This document shows positions 1-9,800 of a stretch of 64,000 bases of DNA, piece after piece; the first letter of the stretch is position 1, and every line of letters begins with the position of its first letter. A program made the translations under genes and the position numbers. The DNA is taken from the NCBI GenBank assembly GCA_045627385.1, contig JAZQNO010000023.1, positions 62,001-126,000 on the forward strand. Reading direction: 5' to 3'. The stretch is from UBA1757 sp045627385 (GTDB taxonomy: Bacteria; Bacteroidota; Bacteroidia; Bacteroidales; UBA1402). The notes beneath the pieces were generated by a model. It did no database searches, was not told the origin of the DNA, and saw nothing but the letters and a program-made list of their open reading frames with translations.

Positions 1-7
1 GACCGGA

Positions 8-3000
8 TCAGTTGACGTAGAAATCAATCATCCTTTCGATGGCACGCTGGCAGACCGGGCAGAAATCGGGTGCCGTGTTGTTGCGCATGCGGCATTCGAA
101 ACGCGGACGATAAACGCCTCTTGTCATATAGCCCCCTCCCTCGAACAGACCGACCGGGACATTCATCAGGCTGGAATCGTTGGGAGTCGGCACAGGCGTG
201 CCTTCGACAATCATATCTTTCCATTTGGCGGAAAAATCCACCAATGTGGTCAGATTGGGCTCCCAAGGCTCGACATCCAAGGGATAATAATCTTCGTAGG
301 CCACTTCTGAATCGAAATATTCGTCGCCCAATCCGGCGAACCCATGTCCGAATTCATGGATAAACACCTGATTGGAACGCTCATTGTCGGCACTTCCCAT
401 CGAATAAGAATTGAAAATGCCTCCCCCACCGTACTTGGTTTCGTCCGCAATGATGAAAAGAGCGTCGAAAGGCACAGAGGAAAACAGATCGGCCACCTTT
501 TTGTGATCGGGCACCGTGAGATAGCGGTCGATGTAGAAGGTATAGAAACTCGAAGACGCCACCGTGCGTTTCCACTGGTCGTAATGAGGGATGGAAACGC
601 CGTTTCCCTCGGGCGAAGCGCTCTTGAGCAGCCACACGTTGAAATCGTCGCGGCGATGCCGGTAGGGCTCGAACGTGAAGAGATATTCCATAAAACGCTG
701 CGCATCGGCACGCAGCTTGTCCATCCGGTCGGCCGTGTAGGCCTCACCGGCAAACACCAGGTCCACCTTGTGGGCGCGGTCGCCGTTGAGCATCAGCGAC
801 TCCAACTCGTAGGGGACTTCCTGATGACGGCAGATAAGTTTGTCTTCGGGATCGATGTCGCAGGCGAACAGCACGCGGAACTGACCCGTTTCGCCGACCC
901 GTTCGCACAGTTCTATTCTGATGTCGTCCTTAGGCATAGGCATCCAGACGGTCTGGTTGAAAGCCTTTGACACGCGCGAAGCCTCTTCGGTGGAGCGCCA
1001 TTCCTGAAAAAGCGTGCAGAATCCTTTGGAAAAGATGAGTTTTCCATCTTGGGAATAGGCCTTCAGACAATAGTCGCCGTATCCGAAGGGATCGATGAGA
1101 CCCTTGGGCGAACCCGCCCACTGCGATTCGCAGTAAAGCTGCTGGAGGAAGGCTTCCTGACGCTCATGATTGCCGGCCAGCACAAAATCCAGGCGCAAAC
1201 GTTCGGAGGTGAAATGATCCTCATACCGGAGAGTGTCTTCCTGACGCATCCACACCTCCATCTCGCCGCTGCCTCGATGGCACCAGGCATAATAAGGGAT
1301 CATCGTCAGACAAGCATTCTGCGAGGGATCGGAATCGAGACAGACATCGGTCTGAATCTGCCGGATACCGTAGAGCAAGTCCGGACGGTCAAGCACTTTG
1401 AAGTCGGGATTGGCAGGAAAACGCACGTCTGCCACAGAGAAACCGTTGTCGGGCCATTCGGCGCAATAGACGATGGGACCGCGCTCTACGGCCACTCGAC
1501 CGGTATCGGCCTTCACCTGAGCGTTGGCTCTGACCACGCGCGGCTGCATGTCGAAGTAGACTTCAATCCGGTCGCCCTCCTTCCATTTTCCGTCGAAAGT
1601 CAGGTAACCGTCTTCCGTAAGGCTCTGGCTGAAAAGCTTTCCCTCGGCTTTCACTACGACCGAAGAACCGATTTCCCGACCGTCGGCATAGGTGTATAGA
1701 TCGCTGGGGACGACTTCGTTTCGAGCCCAACCGGGATAACGCATCTTGATGGAGAAACGCCCGGCCTGGTTTTCCTTCACTTCCAGAGTGATGTGCCCGT
1801 CCCAGGGATATTCGGTTTCCTGAGCGATTTTCACCGTCTTGCCCTTCACGGCCATTTCGGCCTCATTGGCCATGAACAAGTTGACATAAAGGTTGTTGTC
1901 CTTGACCGCATAGACATATCCCGGCACCGACGGAATGAAGCGGCAGATGTTGCTCGGACAGCAGGCGCAACCGAACCAGGGCTGACGCTGGTGCTGGCCT
2001 CTGCTGGCCAGCGGATTGGGATAGAAGAAACTGCCGCCGTCGAGACTGACGCCGCTGATGAGCCCGTTGTAGAGCGTGCGTTCCAGCACATCGTAGTATT
2101 TCGACTCGCCGTGCAGCAGGAACATGCGGTAATTGACATAGACATTGCCTATAGCCGCACATGTCTCGCAGTAGGCGCTCCCGTTGGGCAGTTCGTAATT
2201 GCGTCCGAAAGCCTCGCCCGAACTTGTCGAACCGATGCCGCCTGTGATGTACATTTTCTTGGAGACGATGTTTTCCCAGATGCGGTCGATGGCATCGATG
2301 TAGGCCATATCGCCCGTGAGAGCCGCCACATCGGCAATGCCCGAATACATATAGGCGGCACGGACCGCATGGCCGACCGCCTCGTCCTGTTCGAGAACGG
2401 GCTTGTGCGCCTGGCTGTAGGCATCTCGACGGTCGGTGTAGCCGCGTTTGTCGAGGAAAAATCTGGCCTGGTCGAGATATTTGCGGTCTCCGGTGACCGT
2501 GTAGAGTTTCGCCAGAGCCATTTCGGCAATCTGATGGCCCGGCACACGGACCACCTGGCCTTCGCCGTCGCCGATTTCACGGCAGACACAGTCGGCATAC
2601 CTTATGGCGATATCCAGGAAATTGCGCTTGCCGGTGGCCTGATAATGGGCAATGGCGCCTTCCACCATGTGGCCCAGGTTGTAGAATTCGTGACTGAGGC
2701 GTTCCACCGTGCTCCATCGGGTCGGTCCGGCCCAGTTGTGAGGATGTTCGGGATTCTGGGTGCGGGCGGTGTAGAGATAGCCGTCCGGCTCTTGGGCCGC
2801 AGCCACGATTTCCAGAACGCTGTCTATATAGGCCTCCAATTTGGCGTCGGGATATGTCTGCAACAGATAGCTCGCCCCTTCGATGGTCTTGAACACGTCG
2901 GTATCGTCGAACGAATAGCCGCCCACTTTGAACCCGAGGTTGCGGTCGGCCTGCATCTGAGCGGCGGCATTCACGAAATTCGTGTAGCGTCCTGTCTCTT

Positions 3001-3193
3001 CGCACTTGCTGAAAGCCAAAGGAACGGTCACCTCGCGACTCGCCTGAAGGCGCTGCCCCCAGAAGGCGTCGCCGACTTTGACCGACGTGAAAGGTACGGG
3101 AGAGATGGGGTATCCCGCCTTTTGGCAGTCATCCGTACAAGATGCCAAGGCGAGCGCCGAAAGTGTGAGAATGGAAGTCAGCATCCGTTTCAT
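8..3193 (-). CDS. Surface lipoprotein fusing GH127 beta-L-arabinofuranosidase-like and M64 (IgA-peptidase-like) metallopeptidase domains
   Basis: 1061 residues. Start chosen at the ATG giving MKRMLTSIL and a lipobox LASC with lipidated Cys19; the following TDD resembles the acidic surface-export signal of Bacteroidota lipoproteins. Residues about 25-648 form a complete GH127 (former DUF1680) domain: E343-T344-C345 and C411-C412 match the zinc-binding Glu and Cys set of the family, one Cys being the nucleophile, and the domain ends in the usual YYAWCHRGSGEMEVW strand. Residues about 650-1061 form a full M64 peptidase with its N-terminal beta domain and the zinc motif HEFGHGFAGLGDEY from residue 946. 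No second signal peptide lies at the junction, which argues for a true fusion rather than a lost stop codon. Divergent from the regulator at 3353. Likely role (inference): removing arabinose from, and cutting, glycoproteins at the cell surface. Confidence 0.9.
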   Translation of the reverse strand: MKRMLTSILTLSALALASCTDDCQKAGYPISPVPFTSVKVGDAFWGQRLQASREVTVPLAFSKCEETGRYTNFVNAAAQMQADRNLGFKVGGYSFDDTDVFKTIEGASYLLQTYPDAKLEAYIDSVLEIVAAAQEPDGYLYTARTQNPEHPHNWAGPTRWSTVERLSHEFYNLGHMVEGAIAHYQATGKRNFLDIAIRYADCVCREIGDGEGQVVRVPGHQIAEMALAKLYTVTGDRKYLDQARFFLDKRGYTDRRDAYSQAHKPVLEQDEAVGHAVRAAYMYSGIADVAALTGDMAYIDAIDRIWENIVSKKMYITGGIGSTSSGEAFGRNYELPNGSAYCETCAAIGNVYVNYRMFLLHGESKYYDVLERTLYNGLISGVSLDGGSFFYPNPLASRGQHQRQPWFGCACCPSNICRFIPSVPGYVYAVKDNNLYVNLFMANEAEMAVKGKTVKIAQETEYPWDGHITLEVKENQAGRFSIKMRYPGWARNEVVPSDLYTYADGREIGSSVVVKAEGKLFSQSLTEDGYLTFDGKWKEGDRIEVYFDMQPRVVRANAQVKADTGRVAVERGPIVYCAEWPDNGFSVADVRFPANPDFKVLDRPDLLYGIRQIQTDVCLDSDPSQNACLTMIPYYAWCHRGSGEMEVWMRQEDTLRYEDHFTSERLRLDFVLAGNHERQEAFLQQLYCESQWAGSPKGLIDPFGYGDYCLKAYSQDGKLIFSKGFCTLFQEWRSTEEASRVSKAFNQTVWMPMPKDDIRIELCERVGETGQFRVLFACDIDPEDKLICRHQEVPYELESLMLNGDRAHKVDLVFAGEAYTADRMDKLRADAQRFMEYLFTFEPYRHRRDDFNVWLLKSASPEGNGVSIPHYDQWKRTVASSSFYTFYIDRYLTVPDHKKVADLFSSVPFDALFIIADETKYGGGGIFNSYSMGSADNERSNQVFIHEFGHGFAGLGDEYFDSEVAYEDYYPLDVEPWEPNLTTLVDFSAKWKDMIVEGTPVPTPNDSSLMNVPVGLFEGGGYMTRGVYRPRFECRMRNNTAPDFCPVCQRAIERMIDFYVN

Positions 3194-3219
3194 AGTCGTT
3201 TCTATAAAAGTCCGTTTGA

Positions 3220-3227
3220 CAAATGTA
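3220..3227 (-). promoter_or_regulatory. Putative -7 box (TACATTTG) of the GH127-M64 gene
   Basis: The minus strand reads TACATTTG, a match to the Bacteroidota -7 consensus TAnnTTTG, 26 bp upstream of the chosen start. No TTTG -33 box sits 19-21 bp further up, which would fit a promoter that needs an activator. Confidence 0.45.
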
Positions 3228-3293
3228 GCGCTTATTCCACAAGAAAACAGCGGCTTTTGTCCTTTTTCTTTTGTAAAATCGTCCAAAAATACC

Positions 3294-3323
3294 CTTGAAA
3301 TGAAAAAATAATCCATACATTTG
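3294..3323 (+). promoter_or_regulatory. Putative promoter of the hybrid two-component regulator
   Basis: TACATTTG at 3316-3323 matches the -7 consensus and is identical to the box of the divergent gene. CTTG at 3294-3297 is an imperfect -33 box at 18 bp spacing. The start codon follows 29 bp after the -7 box. Confidence 0.5.
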
Positions 3324-3352
3324 CAGACTCGTGCATGTAAGCATACATTATT

Positions 3353-6300
3353 ATGAGAGTGTCCGAAAAGTTGTTTCTGACAGGGCTGGCCCTTTTGTGC
3401 AGTCTGGCACTGGACGCCGCCCCCAATTACAGATTCCGCCATTATTCCGTCGAGAACGGGCTGTCTTCCAACAAGGTCAATACGCTTCTGCAGAGTCCCG
3501 ACGGACGCATCTGGATTGGCACGGACGAAGGTCTCGACTGCTTCGACGGCAGCAGAATCACCTCCTGCCCCTTGGGAGATCCGCGCCGCAGCGCATCGGT
3601 CAATGTCCTTTGCGCCGACAGCGAGGGCGGCATCTGGATCGGCACGGACGAGGCCGTTTACCTCTGGGACGGACAGCAGATGAAGGCGGCCGACAGCATT
3701 CCGGATCGGGAAATCGCAGCCGTATTCGACAATTTCAAACAAGGACGTCAGTTTGAGGACATCGACGGCGCATTGCGCCAGACGATAGGCGGGAAGGCAT
3801 CTGAAGGCATCGGAGACATTCACGCCATCTGTTCTTTGGGCAAGGGCTGCTGGCTGGTCGGCAGCGACGAAGGCCTGCGGTGGGTCGACACCGGGAACGG
3901 CCGACAAAAGCTTTTCACCAACAGCCACGACGACCATCAGTCGCTTTCGAACAGCCATGTGCGCAGCCTTCTGCGCGACCGCGAAGGCGGCATCTGGGTC
4001 GGCACCCTGTATGGAGGCCTCGATTATGCGGCCCCCTCGGGCGGACAATTCGGACACGTGTCCCTTTCGGCATTGGCCGACAGGAAAGAGACGCTTCCGG
4101 CAGCCTGTCTGAGCGCCGCTTCCGACGGCAGCCTATGGGTCGCCTCAGACAAAGGCGGCATTTTCCATATCTCCGCCGCAGGAGACAAAGTGCTCCAGCA
4201 CATCTTGGGCAGCAGGCAGGACCTCGACATTCGGGCCATCTGCAGCGATGGAAACGTTCTCTGGGCCGGCACAGCCGATGAAGGACTCATCAAAATCCCG
4301 ACAAGCGGTTCGCTTCAGAAAAGTTCATGGACGGGCTATCTGAAGGAGGAGAACATCCGTTCGCTTCACAAAGATGCCCGAGGACAGCTGTGGATAGGCA
4401 CCGACAAGGCCGTCTGGACTTACGACGGACAGTCTTTCCGACGAGAATACACCATAGGGAAGGACGTCACCTGCCTTTGTTCCGACGGCAGAGGCGACAT
4501 CTGGGCCGGAACGGCCGGCAAGGGCGTATTCCGCCGCAACCGCAGCAACGGCACCTGGACAGCTTTTGCGTCAAACGCCTCAGGTGACCCGTATGATGAC
4601 ATCAACAGCCTTTACGTCGCTTCCGACGGCAGCGTCTGGGCGGCCAGCCGCAACGGACTCTTCCGTTTCGACGAGTTCAACGGCCGCTTCCAGAGCATTC
4701 CGCTTGGCGAAACGGCCAACCTGCTGTATGTCACCGGCGACGGACAACGGCTTTGGATGACTTCCAGCCACGGCCTGTTCAGCTATCATCCGAAAAACGG
4801 CGAAATCGCCCGCTTCAATGCCAATGACGGACTGACATCGGAACAGTTTCTGCCCAACGCCGGTCTGCGCGGCAAAGACGGCAGGATTTTCCTGGGCGAT
4901 TCCAAGGGATTCACCGTTTTCGAACCGAACAATCTTTCTGTCAATTCGGTCGTTCCCCCGGTTCTGATTACGGGCATCACCATCCAAGGCCAGCAACCAA
5001 AGGAATTTTCTTCCCCGAATGCATCCTCCGAACTCATTTTCAAGCACCAGGACAAGAATATCCGCATCACCTTTTCGGCCTTGAGTTTCTGCTCGCCGCA
5101 GAAGAACCGCTATGTTTGGCGGCTCGAAGGCTATGACCGCAAATGGATTGAGGGAGGCAACCAGACTTGGGCCGACTACACCAACCTGCCGGCAGGACGC
5201 TACCGTTTTCAGGTGAAGGCATGCAACAACGACGGCCTTTGGAACGAAGAAGGCGCATCGCTGCGGTTCACCGTCAGGCCTCCCCTTCTGAAATCGCGCG
5301 TCGCCTGCGTCCTGTACATCCTGATGGCGGCCGCATTGCTGTACTTCCTTTATATAAGGTTGCTCCAGCGGAACGAAAAGAGCTTCCTTGACCGCTTCGA
5401 ATCGACATTCAAGGCCAAGGGACTCCACACGGGTCCGTCGGATACGGAGGCCGTCGAGCCACTGTCATTTGAAAGCCGCGATGTGCTGGAAGTGCTCCAG
5501 CAAACCGGCGAATCCGAGCAAAGCCTTTTCCGGAAGAAAAACATTCTCTACCGTTTCAATTGCCCCGAGCGGCAGATTGTGGCCGACATAGCCCCCGAAG
5601 CACTCTCCAGACTGGTTGCGTTTCTCCTGGACAATGCCACCCGACACACCCGCGACAGCGTCAATCTGAGTTGTATCCGCGAAGAAGACAAAGGCTGTCT
5701 GACCGTCCGCATCGGAGACAACGGCCAGGGAATGAGCCAGGAAATCCAAGAAAAAATCTTCGAGCCTTTCTATCAGGCCAATCTCAAAAAGGAAGCCGGC
5801 GAGATGGATTTCCATTCGGCCCGAAAACTGGCCGAAGCGATGGGCGGAAGTCTTGCGGTCTCTTCGAGTTTGGGCATCGGCAGCACCTTCAGCATCTGCC
5901 TGCCCTTGCGGCACCAGGAAGAGCCTGCACGCAACAGCCTGGACATTCAGACTGAACGGCTGCCTGAAAGCGAAATTTTCACGAACGAGGGCAAACCGGT
6001 CATCCTGATTGTGGAAGACGACGACGAAACACGCCGCTTCCTCGTGGGCGAACTGAGCGGAGACTACACGGTCATCACAGCTGCCAACGGAGCCGTCGCG
6101 CAGAAAAGGCTGCTCACGCAGCAGGTGTCGCTCATACTCAGCGACTGGATGATGCCGGGAATCTCGGGCGACGAGCTGTGCCGTTTTGTGCGCAAGGACG
6201 AAAATCTGCGCGACATTCCCTTCATCATACTGTCGGAAAAGGACGATGACAACTCTGCCCTGGAAAGCCTCGACTGCGGGGCCGACGCCCACATCAAAAA

Positions 6301-6751
6301 GCCCTTCTCGCCCGTGCACCTGCGGTCGCTGGTCGACCATCAGATGGCCCAGCGCAGTCTGGTCCCCGAAATGTCCGAGGCGGTCGCCGACAAGGCAGGC
6401 GCGGACGAGATGCCTGAAGACGAGCCGTTCATGGACCGCATCAACGCCATTATCCGCGCCAATATCTCCAATGTGGACCTTTCGGTCGAAATGCTGGCCA
6501 AGGAGCTCTGCGTTTCGCGTTCCAGCCTGTTTGTCAAAATCAAGGAGGCCTTCGGCGACACGCCCAACAAACTCATCCTGGACGCCCGTCTGAAAGCCGC
6601 CTGCCAACTGCTGCTCGAAGGTCAGTACGCCATCAACGAAATCAGCAGTATGGTCGGTTTCAATTCGCCTTCGTATTTTTCGAAATGTTTCATGAAACAG
6701 TTCGGATCGACGCCCCACGACTGGGTGCGCAAACAAGGCGGTTCCAAGTGA
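3353..6751 (+). CDS. Hybrid two-component regulator (HTCS) with a degenerate histidine-kinase core
   Basis: 1132 residues. Signal peptide (about 1-22), then about ten Reg_prop beta-propeller repeats of the form GRIWIGTDEG to about residue 525, a Y_Y_Y domain, and one transmembrane helix at 650-668. The cytoplasmic part starts only 93 residues before the N-box (LLDNATRHT, N761), and no H-E-[FI]-R-T-P phosphoacceptor motif is present, so the HisKA domain appears absent. The ATPase G1 box (DNGQGM) and F box are kept, but the G2 glycine loop is replaced by AGEMDFHSA. The receiver domain is intact (VEDDDE, D931 in LSDWMMPG, IKKPF), followed by an AraC-type helix-turn-helix domain. At 1132 residues it is shorter than typical HTCS proteins. 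It probably controls the divergent GH127-M64 gene (inference from position). Confidence 0.9.
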   Translation: MRVSEKLFLTGLALLCSLALDAAPNYRFRHYSVENGLSSNKVNTLLQSPDGRIWIGTDEGLDCFDGSRITSCPLGDPRRSASVNVLCADSEGGIWIGTDEAVYLWDGQQMKAADSIPDREIAAVFDNFKQGRQFEDIDGALRQTIGGKASEGIGDIHAICSLGKGCWLVGSDEGLRWVDTGNGRQKLFTNSHDDHQSLSNSHVRSLLRDREGGIWVGTLYGGLDYAAPSGGQFGHVSLSALADRKETLPAACLSAASDGSLWVASDKGGIFHISAAGDKVLQHILGSRQDLDIRAICSDGNVLWAGTADEGLIKIPTSGSLQKSSWTGYLKEENIRSLHKDARGQLWIGTDKAVWTYDGQSFRREYTIGKDVTCLCSDGRGDIWAGTAGKGVFRRNRSNGTWTAFASNASGDPYDDINSLYVASDGSVWAASRNGLFRFDEFNGRFQSIPLGETANLLYVTGDGQRLWMTSSHGLFSYHPKNGEIARFNANDGLTSEQFLPNAGLRGKDGRIFLGDSKGFTVFEPNNLSVNSVVPPVLITGITIQGQQPKEFSSPNASSELIFKHQDKNIRITFSALSFCSPQKNRYVWRLEGYDRKWIEGGNQTWADYTNLPAGRYRFQVKACNNDGLWNEEGASLRFTVRPPLLKSRVACVLYILMAAALLYFLYIRLLQRNEKSFLDRFESTFKAKGLHTGPSDTEAVEPLSFESRDVLEVLQQTGESEQSLFRKKNILYRFNCPERQIVADIAPEALSRLVAFLLDNATRHTRDSVNLSCIREEDKGCLTVRIGDNGQGMSQEIQEKIFEPFYQANLKKEAGEMDFHSARKLAEAMGGSLAVSSSLGIGSTFSICLPLRHQEEPARNSLDIQTERLPESEIFTNEGKPVILIVEDDDETRRFLVGELSGDYTVITAANGAVAQKRLLTQQVSLILSDWMMPGISGDELCRFVRKDENLRDIPFIILSEKDDDNSALESLDCGADAHIKKPFSPVHLRSLVDHQMAQRSLVPEMSEAVADKAGADEMPEDEPFMDRINAIIRANISNVDLSVEMLAKELCVSRSSLFVKIKEAFGDTPNKLILDARLKAACQLLLEGQYAINEISSMVGFNSPSYFSKCFMKQFGSTPHDWVRKQGGSK

Positions 6752-6767
6752 GAATTTTCTCTTTTTT
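6750..6767 (+). terminator. Possible weak terminator after the HTCS gene
   Basis: GAGAATTTTCTC forms a 4-5 bp stem with a very small loop and is followed by six T residues, overlapping the stop codon. The stem is short, so termination is uncertain. Confidence 0.3.
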
Positions 6768-6816
6768 CGACACAGATTATTCTGTTCCATTGTAGAAAAG
6801 CTGTCAAAAATTCCTC

Positions 6817-6824
6817 TATCTTTG
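6817..6824 (+). promoter_or_regulatory. Putative -7 box (TATCTTTG) of purL
   Basis: TATCTTTG matches the -7 consensus TAnnTTTG and lies 55 bp upstream of the chosen purL start. No good -33 TTTG is at the expected distance. Its position makes the GTG at 6841 an unlikely start compared with the ATG at 6880. Confidence 0.45.
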
Positions 6825-6879
6825 CAGTAGATGGAACTGAGTGTTTCAGTTCCTCTCAAATATTCGTAACCCTCTCAGT

Positions 6880-9800
6880 ATGATTCAATTCTTTCAATCT
6901 CAAGAAGGCAGTGTACTGGCAGTTCAAGCCGGTCAGCCGTTCGATGCAGAAGACATTCAAAAACTCACTTGGCTTTTCAGCGGAGCCAAATGTCTGGAAG
7001 CTGAAACTCTCAAGGGCACTTTCGTCGGCCCCCGCCGCGAAATGATCACACCCTGGAGCACCAACGCCGTTGAAATCACCCAAAATCTCGGATTGAAAGG
7101 CATTCTGCGCATTGAAGAATATTTTCCTGTAGCCTCTTCGGAAAAGGAGCCCGAACACGACCCCATGCTCCAGCGCGTGTACAAGGGTCTCGACCAGGAG
7201 ATTTTCACCGTTGACAAGCAGCCCGATCCGATTGTCTACATCGAAGACATCGCCGCCTACAACCAGCAGGAAGGACTGGCTCTGAGCCAGCAGGAAATCG
7301 ATTATCTGAAGAGCGTTTCCGAAAAGGTCGGCCGTCCGCTCACCGACAGCGAGGTGTTCGGCTTCTCACAGGTGAACTCCGAACACTGCCGCCACAAGAT
7401 TTTCGGCGGTGTGTACATCATCGACGGTGAAGAAAAGCCGTCTTCGCTGTTCAATCTCATCAAGAAGACATCGAAGATGAACCCCAACCGTCTGGTTTCG
7501 GCCTACAAAGACAACGTCGCCTTCAACGAAGGCCCCGTCATCGAACAGTTCGCTCCAGCCAGCAATGACACGGCAGACTTCTTCGAAATCAAGGATATCG
7601 AATCTGTCATCTCGCTGAAGGCCGAGACCCACAACTTCCCCACCACGGTCGAGCCTTTCAACGGCGCGGCCACGGGTACCGGCGGTGAAATCCGCGACCG
7701 TCTGGGCGGCGGCAAGGCTTCTCTGCCTATTGCCGGCACGGCTGTCTACATGACTTCCTACCCGCGCAACAAACGCAACCACAAGTGCGAATATGCGCTC
7801 AAGGAACGCTCCTGGCTCTACCAGACCCCCGAGCAGATTCTCATCAAAGCCTCCAACGGCGCCAGCGACTTCGGCAACAAGTTCGGCCAGCCGCTCATCT
7901 GCGGTTCGCTGCTCACCTTCGAGCACGAAGAGAACAAGAAGAAATTCGCCTACGACAAGGTCATCATGCTGGCCGGCGGTGTCGGTTTCGGCAAGAAGAA
8001 AGATGCCCTGAAAGGCAAGCCCGAGGCCGGACAGAAGATTGTGATCATGGGCGGCGACAACTACCGCATCGGTATGGGCGGCGGCGCCGTCTCGTCTGTC
8101 GAGACGGGCCAGTACAGCAATGCCATCGAGCTCAATGCCGTCCAGCGCGCCAATCCTGAAATGCAGAAGCGCGTCTCCAACGTCATCCGCGCAATGGCCG
8201 AAAGCGACGACAACCCCATCGTCTCCATCCACGACCACGGTGCCGGCGGCCATCTCAACTGCTTGAGCGAACTGGTCGAGGAAACCGGCGGCAAAATCGA
8301 CATGGAAGCCCTGCCCGTGGGCGACCCCACCCTCTCTGCCAAGGAAATCATCGGCAACGAGAGTCAGGAACGCATGGGTCTGGTCACCGACGAAAAGAAC
8401 GTCGAGCTGCTGCGCCGCATCGCCGAGCGCGAACGTGCTCCTTTCTATGTAGTGGGCGAAACCACCGGCGACATGCAGTTCGTCTTTGAAAACAGCCAGA
8501 ACGAACATCCCATCAATCTGGCTCTGGAAGACATGTTCGGCAAACCGCCGCGCACCATCATCACCGACCGCAGCGTCGAAGAACATTACGAGGCTCCCCA
8601 ATATGCCGATCCCGCCGAAGCCGCCCAGATTGAAGAATATCTGAAGGACGTGCTCAGTCTGGAAGCCGTGGCCTGCAAGGACTGGCTCACCAACAAGGTC
8701 GACCGTTCCGTCACAGGCAAAGTGGCCCGCCAGCAGTGCGCCGGCGAAATCCAGCTGCCGCTCTGCGACTTGGGCGCCGTCGCTCTGGACTACCGCGGCA
8801 AAGCCGGCATCGCCACCTCTATCGGACATGCGCCTCAAGCCGCTCTGGCCTGCCCGGAAGCCGGCAGCGTGCTGTCAATCGCAGAGGCACTGACCAACGT
8901 GGTCTGGGCTCCCCTTAAAGAACAGCTCAAGAGTGTTTCCCTTTCGGCCAACTGGATGTGGCCCTGCAAAAACGAAGGTGAAGACGCCCGTCTGTACCGT
9001 GCCGTACAGGCCGCTTCCGATTTCGCCATCGCTTTGGGCATCAATATCCCCACCGGAAAGGATTCGCTTTCAATGACCCAGAAGTACGGTCAGGATAAGG
9101 TGTTCGCTCCCGGCACCGTCATCATCTCGGCCGGTGCTGAAGTTTCGGATGTGAAGAAGATCGTTGCTCCCGTTCTCAGCCAGCGCAACGAGTATCCTCT
9201 CTATTACATCGATTTTTCTTCCGACAATCTCAAGTTGGGCGGTTCCGCTTTGGCTCAGGCCTTGGGCAAAATCGGCGAAGACGTGCCCACCGTCAAGGAT
9301 GCCGAATATTTCAAAAAAGCCTTCAACATCGTACAGACGATGGTCGAAAAGGGACTCGTCGCCGCCGGTCATGACGTATCTGCCGGCGGTCTGATCACGG
9401 CCCTGCTGGAGATGTGCTTCGGCAATGTCAAAGGCGGTCTCAACGTCTGCATAGACGAACTGGCCGACTTCGGCGGTGCCGCCACTCCCGATGCCAGCCG
9501 CAACGATTTGGTGAAGGCGCTGTTCGCCGAAAATCCGGCCGTGCTGATTCAAGTCAAAGATGCCCGTCAGGCCGAAGAGCTGATGAGTGCCAACGGCCTC
9601 AATTTCTTCCGTTTGGGCAACGTCTCGAGCGACCGCAGCCTTCAGATTCTGAGCGACGGACAGGTCTACCGCTTCGACATCGACGCGCTTCGCGACATCT
9701 GGTACGAGCCGTCTTATCTGCTCGACCGCAAGCAGAGCGGTGAAGCCTGCGCCCTCCAGCGTTTTGAAAACTATAAGAAACAGCCTCTCGTCTATCAGTT

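Noticed and set aside
1793..3298. A 501-codon plus-strand frame opposite the GH127 domain
   Set aside because: Mirror frame of a clear GH127 gene; no recognisable product.
5465..6859. A 464-codon minus-strand frame opposite the kinase and receiver part of the regulator
   Set aside because: Mirror frame; the plus strand encodes well-conserved domains.
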